64,000 nt of DNA. Origin: Hermatobates lingyangjiaoensis. Its lineage: Eukaryota > Arthropoda > Insecta > Hemiptera > Hermatobatidae. Position 1 is the stretch's first letter, and the number at the start of each line of letters is the position of its first letter. Under the pieces are notes generated by a model. The model saw nothing but the letters and a program-made list of their open reading frames with translations. It did not search any database and had not been told where the DNA came from. Below, one piece after another: positions 37,401-52,400 of this stretch. The position numbers and the translations under genes were made by a program. The stretch lies in contig JAPFBL010000003.1 of the NCBI GenBank assembly GCA_026182355.1, positions 3,435,001 to 3,499,000 on the forward strand, in the 5' to 3' direction.

Positions 37401-40400
37401 CCTTCAGAAAGGAGGAGAAATATTGAAAGTGCACTCATAAAGAACTTCTATGGAAATTTAATGAACAATAGTCCGGGACTTTACAAACTGGATGAAATAT
37501 TTATAAAAGAAATAAGTAAGCAGATCAAAATTCGTTCAATTTTAGGAACATTAAATTCAGACAGGGATTCCAGCAATCCTGAAGACTTCAATCAACCAGG
37601 TTAACTTCTTATTATAATTTTTTGTTTAGTTCATTTAGCTCTCTGATGATGTTGTAACGAAAGCCCTTAGACCATTGTATCTAATATATATTTGTTTATC
37701 GTGGTGTTTAATTCATATATTATATCAAGAGTTAGTGTTGATTATTAATTTTTATACATACGTATGTCGATGATGACGACAATGCCGAAATATAAAAGTG
37801 AGTTATGTCTGTGACTATCTTTGTGTTACTTTCGTTCTAATTTTTACACACACATATACCGAAAGGAACACGAATGAAAACTCGATACTATTACTTACTT
37901 TCAGTATTTCGACCCTATTAACGGTCGTCCTGAGGAAAGGACGTTGTATGGTGAGAAGACGAAAGCCAGCTCAAAGCCACATACTATATATAGTATATGG
38001 TATATGGTATAGTATATTGTATATATAGTATAGATTAGATCGTCCCTGAAAAAGATTTTTTTTAACTAAATAATAAATTTAAGGTCTGACGTCATGCATT
38101 ATCTTTACCTCTGTAATATATGTTTCTAATTTCATAATAATTTGATGATGAATAATGTAGAGAAGTAATTTATTTTTTTATATGTTATAAATGAGTCACA
38201 TAAGCAATGTGTTGTTTTAACAAACTTGTATTGTTGTAGATATGTTCCCGCTCCACACCAATGTACCGATCCCCAGAGATGGTGGACTCTTGGGCTAACC
38301 ACGAAATAGGACTTGGTGCCGATATTTGGGCAGTTGGTTGCATTATCTACCTTCTCTGTTACAATTGTCACCCCTTTCAGGATTCTGCCAAATTGAGGAT
38401 CATGAATGCAAACTATACTCTTCCGTCTTCTGACTCAAGATATAGACCCTTTCACCAACCCATTAGTATGTTTTTCAAATACAGTTTATTTATGTAAATG
38501 CACCAATTTGCAGAGAGAGGAAAAAAAAAAGAAAGTAACATCATTTAAACTCTCTTCTCTCTTTCGACATTTGCGGTCATCATAAGAGATTGTAGAGATA
38601 TAGGAATGTCAGAGCTTTTAGGGTATTTTCGTTTCTGTTTAGTTTTTTTTTGTTCTTAAGTTTCGATTTTACTTTAATTGTTAGTTAAAGACAGATTTCG
38701 AGAAATCCTAGGAATTAGGTCAAATGCGTCACGATAATCTATAATATTGATTTTAACGGCTGTAAAAACGTACGTCTAAAAACAGATATTGTAAAATTCC
38801 TTGGATGGCGAGAATAAAAAAACTGATAAGCGAATAAATTGGTGGATTTCTTATAAACTCTAAAAGGTAATTTTTAGGCAATATGTGGATAAGACATCTG
38901 AGAAAGACAATTTTCAATTTACTTCTTCCATTGTGAATTGAGTTGTCGCCAGTAATTAATTTCATTTTGTTAGAAAGATACCTTTAAAAAATCCTTATAT
39001 AAATTATTCAGAACGGGTGATAAGGAATTGCCAATTGTTAGACCAAATTCAAGTTAGGCTCATTGTTAACGAGAGCAATAGCTGTTGTCTACAAGAGTTG
39101 ACAGCTAGCAGATAACTTTTACTTATTTCTTCCTGAACTCCTTTGTTACCTATTACAGACTTTGTAGTCTGTATTAATAAAACAGCTGTAAATCTATATG
39201 TAAGTATTCCTCATGTATTTTTTTTATAGATATATCTGTAACATAATTGAAATTTTGTAATTTGCGTTCATTGAGCCTGAAAAGATTGTTGGGAAGTTTC
39301 AATGTGATTGTGAAGGTTTCCCTAAATAAATTACTTTTTACCAAATATCAGACAATTTGCCAGGCAAGAGTGTTTATATGTTCACCTTTCGGTTTCTGCA
39401 GGTGGATTCCTATGGACAAGTTTTAGATATATTTTACTCCTATCTGTGCAAATGTAGTTTTAGAGTACTTTTTTTTAAAAGAAAGTTCGAGCATTTGACA
39501 ATTTGAACTTAGCACGATTTATTATTAACTTTTGTTTTTTTTTTTATTACTTTTGATAATTTTAACGAAATTTAATCGATTTATGACGAATTAATCATCT
39601 TTGCTCAGAAAAATATGAACAAGTTTTCTGGTAAAAAAGATTGTTATGTGTAAAATTTCTCTTTATTTTCTTCGAATGAAGAAACATAATGTAGTGGCAG
39701 GTTGAACAACTATCGAGTTGTACGGATGATAATATGACGGTAATGTTGGTTGTTTATTTCGTACGTTAATTATCGACTATATTATGGATGTTTATTGTTT
39801 TTTAGAGGGATGTCTGGTTGAAGATCCCCGTAGGCGTATGACAATAACTGACGTTCTTGAATGCTTGGCTGCCATATCGGAGACGAATAACTATAGCCTC
39901 TCTGCTCCAGTTCCCATTGAGACAAAGGAAATACCACAACAACAAGGTAAAGGAAATCTAGAATAATCAATTGGTTTTGTTTGTAATGACCGCTTGACAA
40001 ATTACAGTTTTCAATTTACAATACTTCTAAACTAGTGTAGCGGATATTTCCTAATGCTTACAACATTTGTCTAACTGTTCATATGAGCTTTACATGTTTT
40101 TTCCATGCACATGCAGCTCACTTGTATTAGTTGCCGCATGATAGTCATGTATTGTTACTTATACCCCAATCCTAGCATGCATCGTACGGGGATCTTTTTC
40201 TACTGTTTCTGTTCACTGTTATATGTTAGACACCATTTAGTTGGAGCTGATTTTAGGAAAAAGTGCATTTTTTCTTACCTTCTTGAAGTTATCTCGTCGA
40301 ATCTAAGTAAGTATTGATTTAAAATAAAGAGTGGTCCACATGAGTGTGAATCCATGATAGTCAAGTATTTTATAATATTATTTAGGAATAAAATGTTATT

Positions 40401-43400
40401 CAATTTAATAAAAAAACTACTATAAAGTACCCAAAGTAGTGTACACTTAAAATGACACTGCACAAAAAGTTAAATTTGTTTTCACTTCAGTGTCCTATCA
40501 AGTGCCAAAGAGATAACAAGTGCTGATCATAAACTCTTTATGTATAATTGTTTAGTAACAAAAAAATACTTGACTGTAATTAAAAAGATTTGAAATAAGC
40601 CATTGGTTAGTATTTTTTTAATACATTTTTTATTTATAATTTTTTATGAATAAATATTTTTTCTATAAAGGAGAGAAATTAAGGGCTGACATTTGGGTAA
40701 TTTTTTGTTGATTATTTTACAATAATCTGTAAGTAGTTTTTTAAATTTATACACTATGGGATTTTTTAAAAATGGTTTTATTTTTAAAATATCCAAAATT
40801 TTGTTCTTGTTTTAAATCCATATAAGTGGTATAGTATTCTTGCAACAAAGGAGGTCTTTCCTTACAGAAAAAGATGGGATCCACGACCCTCTGTACAGTT
40901 ATAAAATAAACACTTCTACAGTGGATGCTGGGAAATTCATTAGTGTTATAATTGTCAGAAATGAGGGAGGCTCACGTTAGTCTGGACTGCTGTAGAGTAC
41001 AGCATTCTTTGGCTATATGGTCCACAGGTTTTATGGTTTGTCTTATTTGTATAGGACTTTGGATACCAGTGAATATCAGCGCAAACTGAAAGGACTGTTG
41101 CACTTATTAATTGGTTAATGTACTAATGGCCGCTTGAAAATAAAATAAATCGTATCTTGTGGATAAATGAAATGAGTAGTGAATTCGGATGAGTTATTAT
41201 GTTGCTTGGTGAAAGGTGATTCAACATTTTGAGTACCAACTATTTTCCTCTTAAATAAATGAGTATGATGTTTCGCCAGAGGTTTGTCTGCATTCCATTA
41301 TAAATGAATTAATTCGTCGTACCCGTACGTTGTATGGCGTTCTCTCATTCCTTCTTTAGGAGAGTTACTCTTTACTAGATAGAAAACAATCGAGTGCTTC
41401 AACGAACTGCACATCACAAATGTCCAATCTAGTATTGTGTGTAATTCCCTATTCAACATCGCACCTGATGTTTTTTTTTTTATTCAGTAATTGACAGAAA
41501 TTACATGCTTGTCTTGCAAACATCATTTTGTGGTTTCACTAAGCCTGTATATGCACTTCCATTTTGACTATTCACATTGTGCTTTCTCTTGAAGAAAGAC
41601 TACCTTTCAAGAGGGTTGTCTATTTTTTAGTGTTCTCTACAAGACCATAATATAATAAGAAGATTTTTAACGAGTACTTACATTCAGGAATATTATATCA
41701 AAAATGTTATAACCATAAACTACATAATAGATGCCTTTGTAATAAGCTTTTAAAATTGAAAAGAAATTTTTTGGACACCAGATATAATGAATAATATATT
41801 ACTGTTAGTTTAAATCACATATTGTCAATGTTGTTGTAATTAAAGCTTCTGTACTGTTATCAGGTGTTCAAAAGGCTGATGTTAATCAGCAAAACCAGCA
41901 TAGAAATAACGTTCACAATCAGCAGCAGCAGCAGGCGCCCAGAGCAGAGTCTGCCTCCCATGATCTCCCTTCTAGTCAGGTCCACGCCGCGTCTCATAGG
42001 TCTCACTTTTCAATTTTATTATTCATTTATTTTCTCCTTATTTTTAAATATTTTTGTTTAGAAGAGTTAATGTGTAATATGTAATGCCTAATGGCTAAAA
42101 ATTTATTACTGATCATTCGATCGAATGTAATAATTCTTTTTAATTTTCTATCAGTGAGTAATTGTATTTCCTAACGAAAATATTATTTCGTGTTTTTACA
42201 GATTTTCTTGATATGAGATGTCCTGAGATGAATCCATTTTTACTTCACTATAAGTATAACTCTGAAATGATTCGAAACCTGTTGGTTCCGACATTTCTCA
42301 CAAATAAAGCACACACATGATGCATAACTCTCTCACACACATATATTCAACACCATGCACATCACTTATATCACTCTCATCCTTGTACACCTAATGCAAC
42401 CCTCAAGAATACTACAACACACACACACACAACATATATCTACTACCTTTAATGTGTAGTTCAAATTGTATTTTTTTGATATCTTCATTCATGAAACTGA
42501 AAAATCCATTTTAATAACGATGACATTATTGAAGGTCACTACATGAAGATTAAGATATTGGTCTATAAACTGTGGTTCACAAAAGTAAAAGATTTCAAAT
42601 ATATATATATATATATATATACACCATAGTTTGCCTTCAAAAGTATATACACCCATAACAAGAAGATAACTTTTAACACTCCTATGATCAGTTAAAAAAA
42701 GTTAGAATTTGTTTTTCTTTCTATACGTGGCTTGAATTACAGTTTCGAGTATGAGGTGATTCGAATACTAAGAAAATTGTGAAATCGTGTTGATTAGGAC
42801 TAATACATTTATTTCTCCCTATTAGAAATCCTGATAGCACTTTGTTATTTTATTATTTATTTTATTATTAAATTACATTTATTTAATCATTGCCTTTTAC
42901 GGGAAGTAAACAAATGTCTTCGTTGGTATCAGTGAAACAAGTTGATGATATTTAGTATACGTGAAATGACGTTATACTATGATATGAACTATACAAAACA
43001 GAATAAGATACAAGAGTGATTCCCACATTTAGCAGCATATTATTGATTCTAAATACTTTTAAATTTGCTTTTATAAATTAAGCCTTCTGTAACAGTTCGC
43101 AATTTGAGTGAACATTCTTCTATGGTTTCACTCAATTTCGATGCTTCCTGCGAGTTTCTTTTTTAAAAGGTATCCTATCTTGACCAGATATATTGAAAAG
43201 AATCCTTCTTTTCATTTTGTTCTTAAGGTTTGATCGAGTTTAAATGAATTTCAACACCCTCCGGAAGCATCTCGTCTATATTTGTAGATATCCTCCGGGT
43301 AAGCATTTATGGTACACCTAACTGGGCAATTATTTACGGTGGTTACTATTTATCAGTCAGTTTGCTTACCTAGATAGTGGTTCGACCTACCCACATCACA

Positions 43401-46400
43401 ATTATTATAGTTGGATGTTCTACAGACATCTGAGGATGTCTTCAAATATGACATGTTGAAATTCATTTAAACTTGACTAAACGCTGTAAAAAAAACGAAA
43501 AGAAAACACTTCTTTGCTATAAAATAAAGGTAAATAAATTTTACGAGTAAGGCGATATTATGGAAGTTAATGGTTGTTTGCTTTTAGTACTACCTAATAT
43601 CCAAAATTAGCCATTCATTTTTTTCTGGTAATTTAAAACTAGCTGTTTTAGATTCTGGTTATATCAGGTGCGAAATTTCAATGTTACACAATCACGAGAA
43701 GAACAGAAAAGTAATTACTGTTTTGACGTGTATGTAATAAAATTTGTATCATTACCTAAAAACCATGCAGTTCTTTAATTGAACAAGAATTAATTATATA
43801 GTCAAATTAATAATTTTCTGAGAAACAATGGGTCTTAAACTTTTGGGATTCATATCTAGCCACATACACTCAAGAATCATAAAAAATATGTCAAAAATGT
43901 AATATGGGTACCTAAAAACGTGTCAATCAGTCGAAATCGAAATTGTTTTTGTGCAATGATTTTGTGCAACGTTTTGTGCAACAAACGTTTATGTATCGAA
44001 TTCCATGACTATCCTTCAAAAGATTCTACTGCTCGCATCCAGTTGGTTAACCAAGTCGAGAGTCTCCCTTTAAAACCCCATGCTCCCCCTCCTTTTCTAA
44101 TGACAATGAAGTTTACTTCATCAGGTATAGATAGTATTTATGGTAGTACATGTCCATAGACCTAAGCATACGAGTGTATAACCTCCGCAGTTCCCAGGTG
44201 TTAACCACAAGTACGAAGATCAAAAAGAGGTGAGGTCCATCAAAATGGATCCATAGTTCAGTTTGGATAGCCCAGCCCAAACGAGTTGTACAGACTCAAA
44301 TAATTTTTGTGTCAAAAAATATTGACCGTACGGTATCAAGCCACACGAACCACTCATATCATTTGTGTGGTCACAGAATAACCCCTTGGTCAAAAAGTGT
44401 AACTTGATTCTTATGAGATGTATATATGTATTTTAGCGATGTTTAAATTCATGTGTAATAACTACAGTAAAACATTTCTAAAAACTGCCAGTTGTCTTTT
44501 TACTGTTACTAATAAGAATTGAAAATGTCATAATAGAGGGATAAACTGTGTGTCCCGTTTAAAGCATATAGAGTTATACATGACCCAAAGTGGAAATATT
44601 ATTTGTTATTGGTGCCGTAACTTGTTAAACATGGGCACAAACGCAGGCGCATGTGTAACAAGTGCATATCTAACATGGGATCAATGTTGTTTAAAACTTT
44701 TAAATTTGTCAAATCTTGAAATCGCTTTTTAATTAATACTAACTGTACTCTACTTATTGTAAAGTAAGCATGTAAAAGGTAGATAATAAATACCTAACTT
44801 ATATAGTGAGTTGTTATATGGTTGGATTTTTAGAACTATCCAAGCAGGAAGTGGAAGAACAACTGATACCAGTAATCTATAATGAAATCAGCTGTATGAT
44901 TTTGAATCCTATATCCCCAGTCATTACTATTCACTGACGTTTCTATATATGATTTTTAATTGAATCGTTGGCTTTGTACAATAGTTTATCGGATTTGTTG
45001 TTTGTTTGCAGGGTGAGTGGAGGGGGTGGTCTGTTTTCTCAACTGAAAGGTGGAGCAGGCAGTTTACTTAAGAATCTCAAAGACACTTCAAGCAAAGTTG
45101 TGCAAACTGTACAACAGTAAGTTGTTTTCTTCTGAATTTAAACAGTCTACATCGTTCACATATTATCATTAGTTGTGTCATTGTGCTTGGATTCCTCGGG
45201 TCATACTCTTACTAACCGAGCAATATGTACTTGTTGGTAACACTGAACGATAAAGAACTGAGCGGTACTCTCAGTATCGTTAAGTGATACTTAAATCTTT
45301 GAGTGATAATATTGATAATACATTCGTACTATTAAATAATTTTTATACGAGTGTATTTAGAAATCTCAGGTGACGACTTAGGTGAGCTTCTGCTAGATAC
45401 ATAGACATTTTTATGTTACTTGAAGGCAGCTTCTAAAATTAATCAATTTTTAAGTTTATTATCTGTTGTGGTATATTATTAAAAAGTTGTTAATATAAAT
45501 ATTTGGTTCGATTTGTATTACTACTTTCAAAGTTTGTCCGCTTTTGTCAGGGTATACTAACCGACCTAATTGGTAAAAGTATAAAATCAACAGGTAATTG
45601 ACCTACCACGGTCTTTGGGCTATGTACGTTATGTAAGCAGTATATGCTCGTGGTAGGCTGTTCTCGTTTTCCCGAGCCAGTGTTCATGAAAGATGAATAT
45701 TAGTTTTCAAGGAATTCTCTCTCGAAGTATTATCTTGCCAGCTCTTAGAGGTTGAGGTATCTAACTACCTCTCGTTACTTATAAGCAACCTCCCGAGAAG
45801 ATAACTGCCTCTTAGTTCCAACAAGTTTAGCAAAGTCTTTCTCAAAGAACTGCAATATATTCTTCCTATGCCAGGAGATACGTTGGCTGTGTGCCCAAGA
45901 CTAACGAAAAGAACATGCACGTGGTTATTGTCCCTGTTTGGGTCACTATTATTCAATGGTATCTCGTTTATTCGTCTGCTCGCTCCACTGATTTTGGCAT
46001 GATTTACCTTAAGAACACAATTTTTAGATCTGGTCTTCTATAAGAAATTGTCTGCTTGCAGTTAACGTCAAAAAATAACCGACCTTTACTCATATAGTAG
46101 GATTGGCAGTTACTTTTGTTATAATAACTATTGCTGAATAACCAAAGCTAGTAATCACGTTATCATGATTTAATTGACAGTTAAAGACAATTTTAATTTT
46201 TTTAAAATTAAATAATTAGGGGTTTCATTATAAGATTTTTGTAATATTTATGCCGACTTATGTTTATAAGAACCCGTAACAATGAATCTGTATATGTATT
46301 TATTGTACAATTTGAATTAAATAATAATTATTATTATATTAATAGTTACTATTTTTTTTTCAAAATAAACATTTGATTTAATATTTGAAAAAAATTATTA

Positions 46401-49400
46401 TCTATTTGTGGTAAATCAGTACACTACAATTCTACCATTCTACAGAGATAACAATGAGGTTTTTTGGTTATCTACTGGGTGATTATGTCTTCACTAGCCA
46501 CTTGTGGGTTGACTTTGTTTTTGTGTTCCCAGGACGATGGGGAGAGGCGAGGAGATGGCTGCAGGTTACATCACATCACGGGTCTGCGTCATCAACTACA
46601 CCGACGGCCCGGAGTGCCTCCATGACATGCGCTGTCTCATTGAATCCAGGCACAGGCTGGCCAATGTTGCCATCTATAATCTCTCTCCAACCACATTTCC
46701 TCCCTACAAATTCCCAAACGCAACGGTGAGTATAACTATGGTTATCTTATGTTTCATGGCTTCTAAGTTTTTAAATACGCATTTTTCATTCAACTTCAGT
46801 AAAAATTCAAAATAAATTATAATTTAAATTCTAATTAAAAGAAATTTGAATGAATATAGCTACATTTGTTTGTCTTATAGTGGGTCTGGTGGTCTGGAGA
46901 TTCACTGTTAGAATTGTTGAGGTTATTACAACAAATTACGTGGTTTTTATAATATTGTAAATCTTATCTTCTATATTCCTATGAAAAAAACGTAAAGCTG
47001 TGCCTGTATGCCAGGATTTCCATAGTGCATTACGATCGTTTCACGTTTCTGCTACTCTGGAATAAGGTCAATTTTTTTAATTTTTTAACCAAATATGTGA
47101 ACATATGCTGTCATATTTTATAAGTTTACGATCTTGTGGAAGTCCTGCTCACCAATGAAAACGAGTGGCAGTTATAAGGTGAGGTACATTTGACACTGTA
47201 GATTAGCACTTAGCCTGAGAGTGAAGTTTGAAAAGACAAGAAATAAACACTTATTTTAAGCAGCCAGTAGCTCAATGGCTCCTAATTCTGGTCCCTCCGA
47301 TTCTGTTTTCCCTATTACATCTAGATCATTATGGGAGTCAACAGGGCCGTCCCTTGTGGACTACTCCTGGATATAGGCAGTGGGTTAAGCAAGTTGTCAA
47401 TTATGTTATTACTCATCAGACAAAATTTAGTAGAATATGTCGGTGTTTTAATGATAACGCATTGAAACCATCGGTACTGCGGCTGCAGTCATGGCCTCCA
47501 GTCACTTCGCTGCCTGATACCCGTTAAATGAAAGTAGAATAAATATATGTTATTGTTATATTTGAAATACATATATATGTACTACACATATGTAGTATTG
47601 ACATATATTATACTACACGGTGACTTATCTAAGATTAAATAATAAACTGGTGATTAACACGTTTTTTAGTACTCACTGCAAATTTCAATGATTAAAAAAT
47701 CTTAATACTTACTATGGATGTAGTACTTGGCATGCAAAAGTTACTTTTGGTCAATATTTATAGTTTGAAAAATATTTGATCACAAAATATATACTCATTT
47801 AGTCTGATCCTTCGGCCATACAAGAAACTTGAAATTTTCTAGTAATATTATCTTGGTATAAATATTGAATAATGGTATTATTGCACCCCTGTAACTGTAA
47901 AAGATTAATCTATGGTCTGTTTAACTTATATAAAGTTATACTTTTTAGTAGTTATTAAAAGTACTATAAAGTAGTTTGTAGTAGTATATTCGATTGAATA
48001 CAGCCACATTTGTTTGTTTTATAGTGGATCTGGTGGTCTGGGGATTTACGGTTAGAAAGTTGGCGTTATTACCACAAACATTCGTAGATCAAAATTTGTT
48101 CCAATGCTACAAACCTCATAGGTAGCAATCCAATGATCTACCTCAAAGGAGAATTGTTGTATTGGAAAAGTGGATTTACTGAGTTTACCGCCATCGTTTT
48201 TTTTTTCATGTTTGTTTACCGATTTTTCGATTACATATCTTCCTCACCTCGACTTTGTGAGGTACAATATCCAACACTGTCTTATCTTTAGGGGTTTCGC
48301 CTATTATCAAAAGCTTGACATATGTGATGGTGTACGTCTTTGAAAATTAATTGTGTAGCTGCACAGAATCTGCATAAGTGATTTTGATCAATTAACAAAG
48401 ATAAACACGTAATTGTTTGGTAACAATTTGAGCTTACTTATGATAAGCACGCTGACCACTAGACCACTTCTGTCCGTTAAATCCATATTTTAGTAGTATT
48501 CTGAAAGAACCGTTAGATATGTTTATAATTTTCTAATTGGAGTGTCCAATGCTTTCTAATGGAGATGCTGACAGTTGTTTTTCCTCAGATAGTGGAGGGG
48601 GGCTGGGGGAACAGGTGTCCCTCCTTACAGGCGCTCTACACTCTCTGTCAGCACATGGAGCACTTCCTCTCAAGTCACTCCAGTCATGTTGCCGTCATCA
48701 CCTGTCCGGTAAATTATCACTTTAATCACTCCAATACATCAACCTAAATACATTATTCCTTCTTGAAATGATTTTTTGTTACATTGATGTAATTTTTGTA
48801 AAACATGAAGGGACAGATTTTAAATTGAAGACTTGTTTTCATTTAATTCTTTATTATATAAAAAAATAGTATCAGATTTAAATATTTAGCTTTGGTTTAG
48901 ATTTTATGAAAGGTCACCTCTTTTAAGTTAATATATTACCCACCATTTACCACATCATTATGACCCTATTAATAGTTGAATGGGAATCTCGCAGTTGTAG
49001 TTAATTTTTTACTTATTATAGCTATACCACCACTATTTACTTTACTATATTTACTACAGCCCAAATTGTTTGATGGGTCAAATTCATATTTTACACAAAA
49101 ATGTGCCCTGTAGTGTAGATGTGTTATTTTTTTTTTGGTAATATTTACATCATAAGAAAGTCCCGTTTTTTGCTAATGATTTATATATTCAAACACCCAA
49201 AATTCAGTACTAACAGCGAGTAAAGTCACGAGCTAAGCAAGCAGTTATTGTGTGGTTTTTACTCATGATTAGAGAGGAAAAGAAACACAACTCCACACAC
49301 ACACAAAAGATTTAATGAAATGACGCGTTTCGAACACTTAGTGTTCATCATGAGGTTACACCTAGAATACAAACAAAAATATGCATAACATTTTTGAAAT

Positions 49401-52400
49401 TTAAAAGAGGAAAACAACCGATATTTAAACTAAATTGCAATTCCTTTTAGTTTATTTATTAGTTTAAATTTCGGTTGTTTTCCTCTTTTCAATTTCCAAA
49501 TTTGTATGCATATATTTGTTTGTATTGTAGATGTAAGCTGATGATGAACACTAAATGTTCGAAACTCATTTCGATTAAAAGATTAAATCCGTTTTTGTGT
49601 GAAGACTTTCTTTTCCTCTCTAATCATGAGCGAGTAAAGTGTTTTATGACGTATTTTTCTGTTTTACAAACAGGATGGGAAGACGAATTCGGCAATGTTG
49701 GTGTGTGGTTTCTTGCTGTATGTGGCTCTCGTTTCCAGGCCCGTGGACGCCCTTCAGGTCTTCGCAGTAAAAAGAACTCCTCCCACACTTCAGCCTTCTC
49801 ATATGAGGTTAGGAACTTAAGGCAACTTTGTTCGTATTACTGTATACCGATTAAGCTCTTTAGTAACGTTAGCAACGGAGATTGTTGAGCATCAGTATCC
49901 CAATTGTGAACTCTTTCATCGACCCTTACTGAAAATTGTTACTGATATCGAATAAAGAACTAAAAATGGTCAGGATCCTACAGGAGAGACTCTAATTTCT
50001 CCCTAACTGCCAACTGTACTGTACATATAATTGGCTCGATGGGGTATATCTAATCTTTCCCTCGCTGACAGCCCGTCAAGAGCTGACCCTACCTGGTAAG
50101 TACCAGTTGTCCATACCAATCAGCTGAGTTCAAGGACCGTTCCCACTGATAGGAGTTTGGGGTCTCTAGCTCCCCTGGATGCTAAGCAGGCATCCTCCTG
50201 AGAAGTTACTGCTTCTCACACGTCAAGAACAATCGTCTACCCAACCTTTGTGAGAACGATCAGCCACTGCGAGTCCAACCTCAGTTGGTGGGATGGAGAG
50301 AGAACCCGTCCATGGGCCTCCGCTGCCCGTAGTACCGACTTATTTTAAATTTTTGGATCAAACTCTGGACCACAGGTACTTCTGACCTGCTCAGCCACAG
50401 ATATGGTCAGTGGCTCTATTTTGCTCCTGGTTCAATGAACCTTGACTATGTATAAGCAACCTGTGAATAGCTGCATGGTGCCACTAGGGGCCCTTAATGA
50501 AGAGCTAGCATTAATGTTAAACTAGTCTGATCACTAGATCTACCTCATAGGAGAATTGTTCCATTGGAAAAGTCGATTGACTGAGTTTGCACCATTGTTA
50601 AGTTTACACCATTGTAATCATGTTTGTTTACCGTTTTTCGATTTCTTCCATCTCTGCACTTTGTAAGTTACAATATCCAACACCGTCTTATCTTTTGAGG
50701 TTTTACCTATTATTAACAGCTTGACGGATGTGATGGTGCATTTCTTTGATTCTTAATTGTATAGTTGCACAGAATCTGCATATCCGATTTTGATCAATTA
50801 ACAAAGATAACTCATAATATTTGCCAACAGTATGATTTTACTTAATGAATCCTTTTCATGAGGAGATAACCCACCTAAAATTTTCAAATTAAACATAATA
50901 ACTTTGATATTCGTTGAGTACTTCTAGGAAATATGATGAACATAATCTGTAAAATTTTTGTGCACATTCATATTGTCCGTACCAAACAGGTTAGTTTAAG
51001 TAGCATTACAAAATTAATAAACCGTCTTACCTCGTAGGATAGTGTTAGAGTCTGTAGACCGTTTCTGAACGTTGATCATCTTCATGAGGAACTGATCCAA
51101 CTCATTGGATTGCAGTTTTATATAAATTCATATTTACGGTTTCCTAGATTATTTTATATTCTTACTAGCAAATGTACCCGTCTTTGACGGAATCAAAAAT
51201 TCTATTATACTTGGTATTCCAAAATATCAATTATACTATTATACTAATACTATAATTAGAAATTATAGAATAGTAGAAAATACCGTTATTAGTACAGTGT
51301 TGAACAAATGCCTCTGTAAACACCACATTAGCTGTCTGTCCTTCAGGTTCACGGAAGAACAAACAGTTGGAACCTCTGACTCTTGAGCAAGTAAACTATA
51401 GTTGACCATGTGAGAAAAACTTGGTCTCGCTAACTTGAATTCATGCGTTAGATAAAGTCTCTTTAATATTACGCAAATATTAAATTAAAAAAATATGTTT
51501 TTATTGTATTTATTTATAATACATTTGCACTACTGTCATCGGCGAGCAAGCAAGCTACTGGCTACCCTGGCTAGATCCCTTTACTTTATTACCATTTTTT
51601 ATATTATCACAGTTTAAATTCAAAAAATATTTGTTTGTTACATTTATTTATAATACATTTGCACTACTGTCATCGGCGATCACGCAAGCCACTGGGCTAC
51701 TCTGGTCCCATACCTTACATTATTACCAGTGTTTTTATTAAGCAAATATTAAATTAAAAAAAGTTGACAGTTATATATAATACATAGCAAACGTACCCGT
51801 CTTTGACGGAATCAAAAGTTCCGTCATTTTTGGTATTCCAAAATGTCATTAGAAATTATAGAACAGTAGAAAATACCATTATTAGTACAGTGTTAAACAA
51901 ATGCCTCTGTATACACTACATTAGCTGTCTGTCCTTCAGGTTCATGGAAGAACAAACAGTTGAAACCTCTGACTCTTGAGCAAGTAAACTACAGTTGACC
52001 ATGTGAGAAAAACATGGTTTCGCTAACTTGCATTCCTGCGTGAGATAAAGTCTCCCTTTGCGACTTAGTTAACATCATTGCAAAATAGACTCTGACGGGA
52101 CTTTGCAATCATTTCAACGGAAACAGACATAGGCTCGGAATCAATGGTATGCGTAGTATACACACAGACGACTCCCCAATACCACATCCAGTCATTATGT
52201 CCGCCTCTATGGCATATCTGTGTAGAGCACGAACTCAGAGTCGTGTCCCGTTGCACAGTTTTGGGGCACTCATGTTTCGTAACATGAAATTTGTTACTGC
52301 TATAAATTGCAGCATCATTGGTGCTCCTACTTTAAGTTTTTACTCATGAACAGGCAGTCCAGGAGAAATAAATTCAGAGTCAAGAAATTCAATTAGATAA

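Noticed and set aside
45660..45960. Shared GC-richer segments in GAK introns (also 50080-50470 and 56210-56560)
   Set aside because: The similarity is limited to short strings; I could not define ends or family, so no element was named.
47228..47527. 99-codon plus-strand frame as an extra GAK exon
   Set aside because: No family similarity, and exons 11 and 12 already join in frame.
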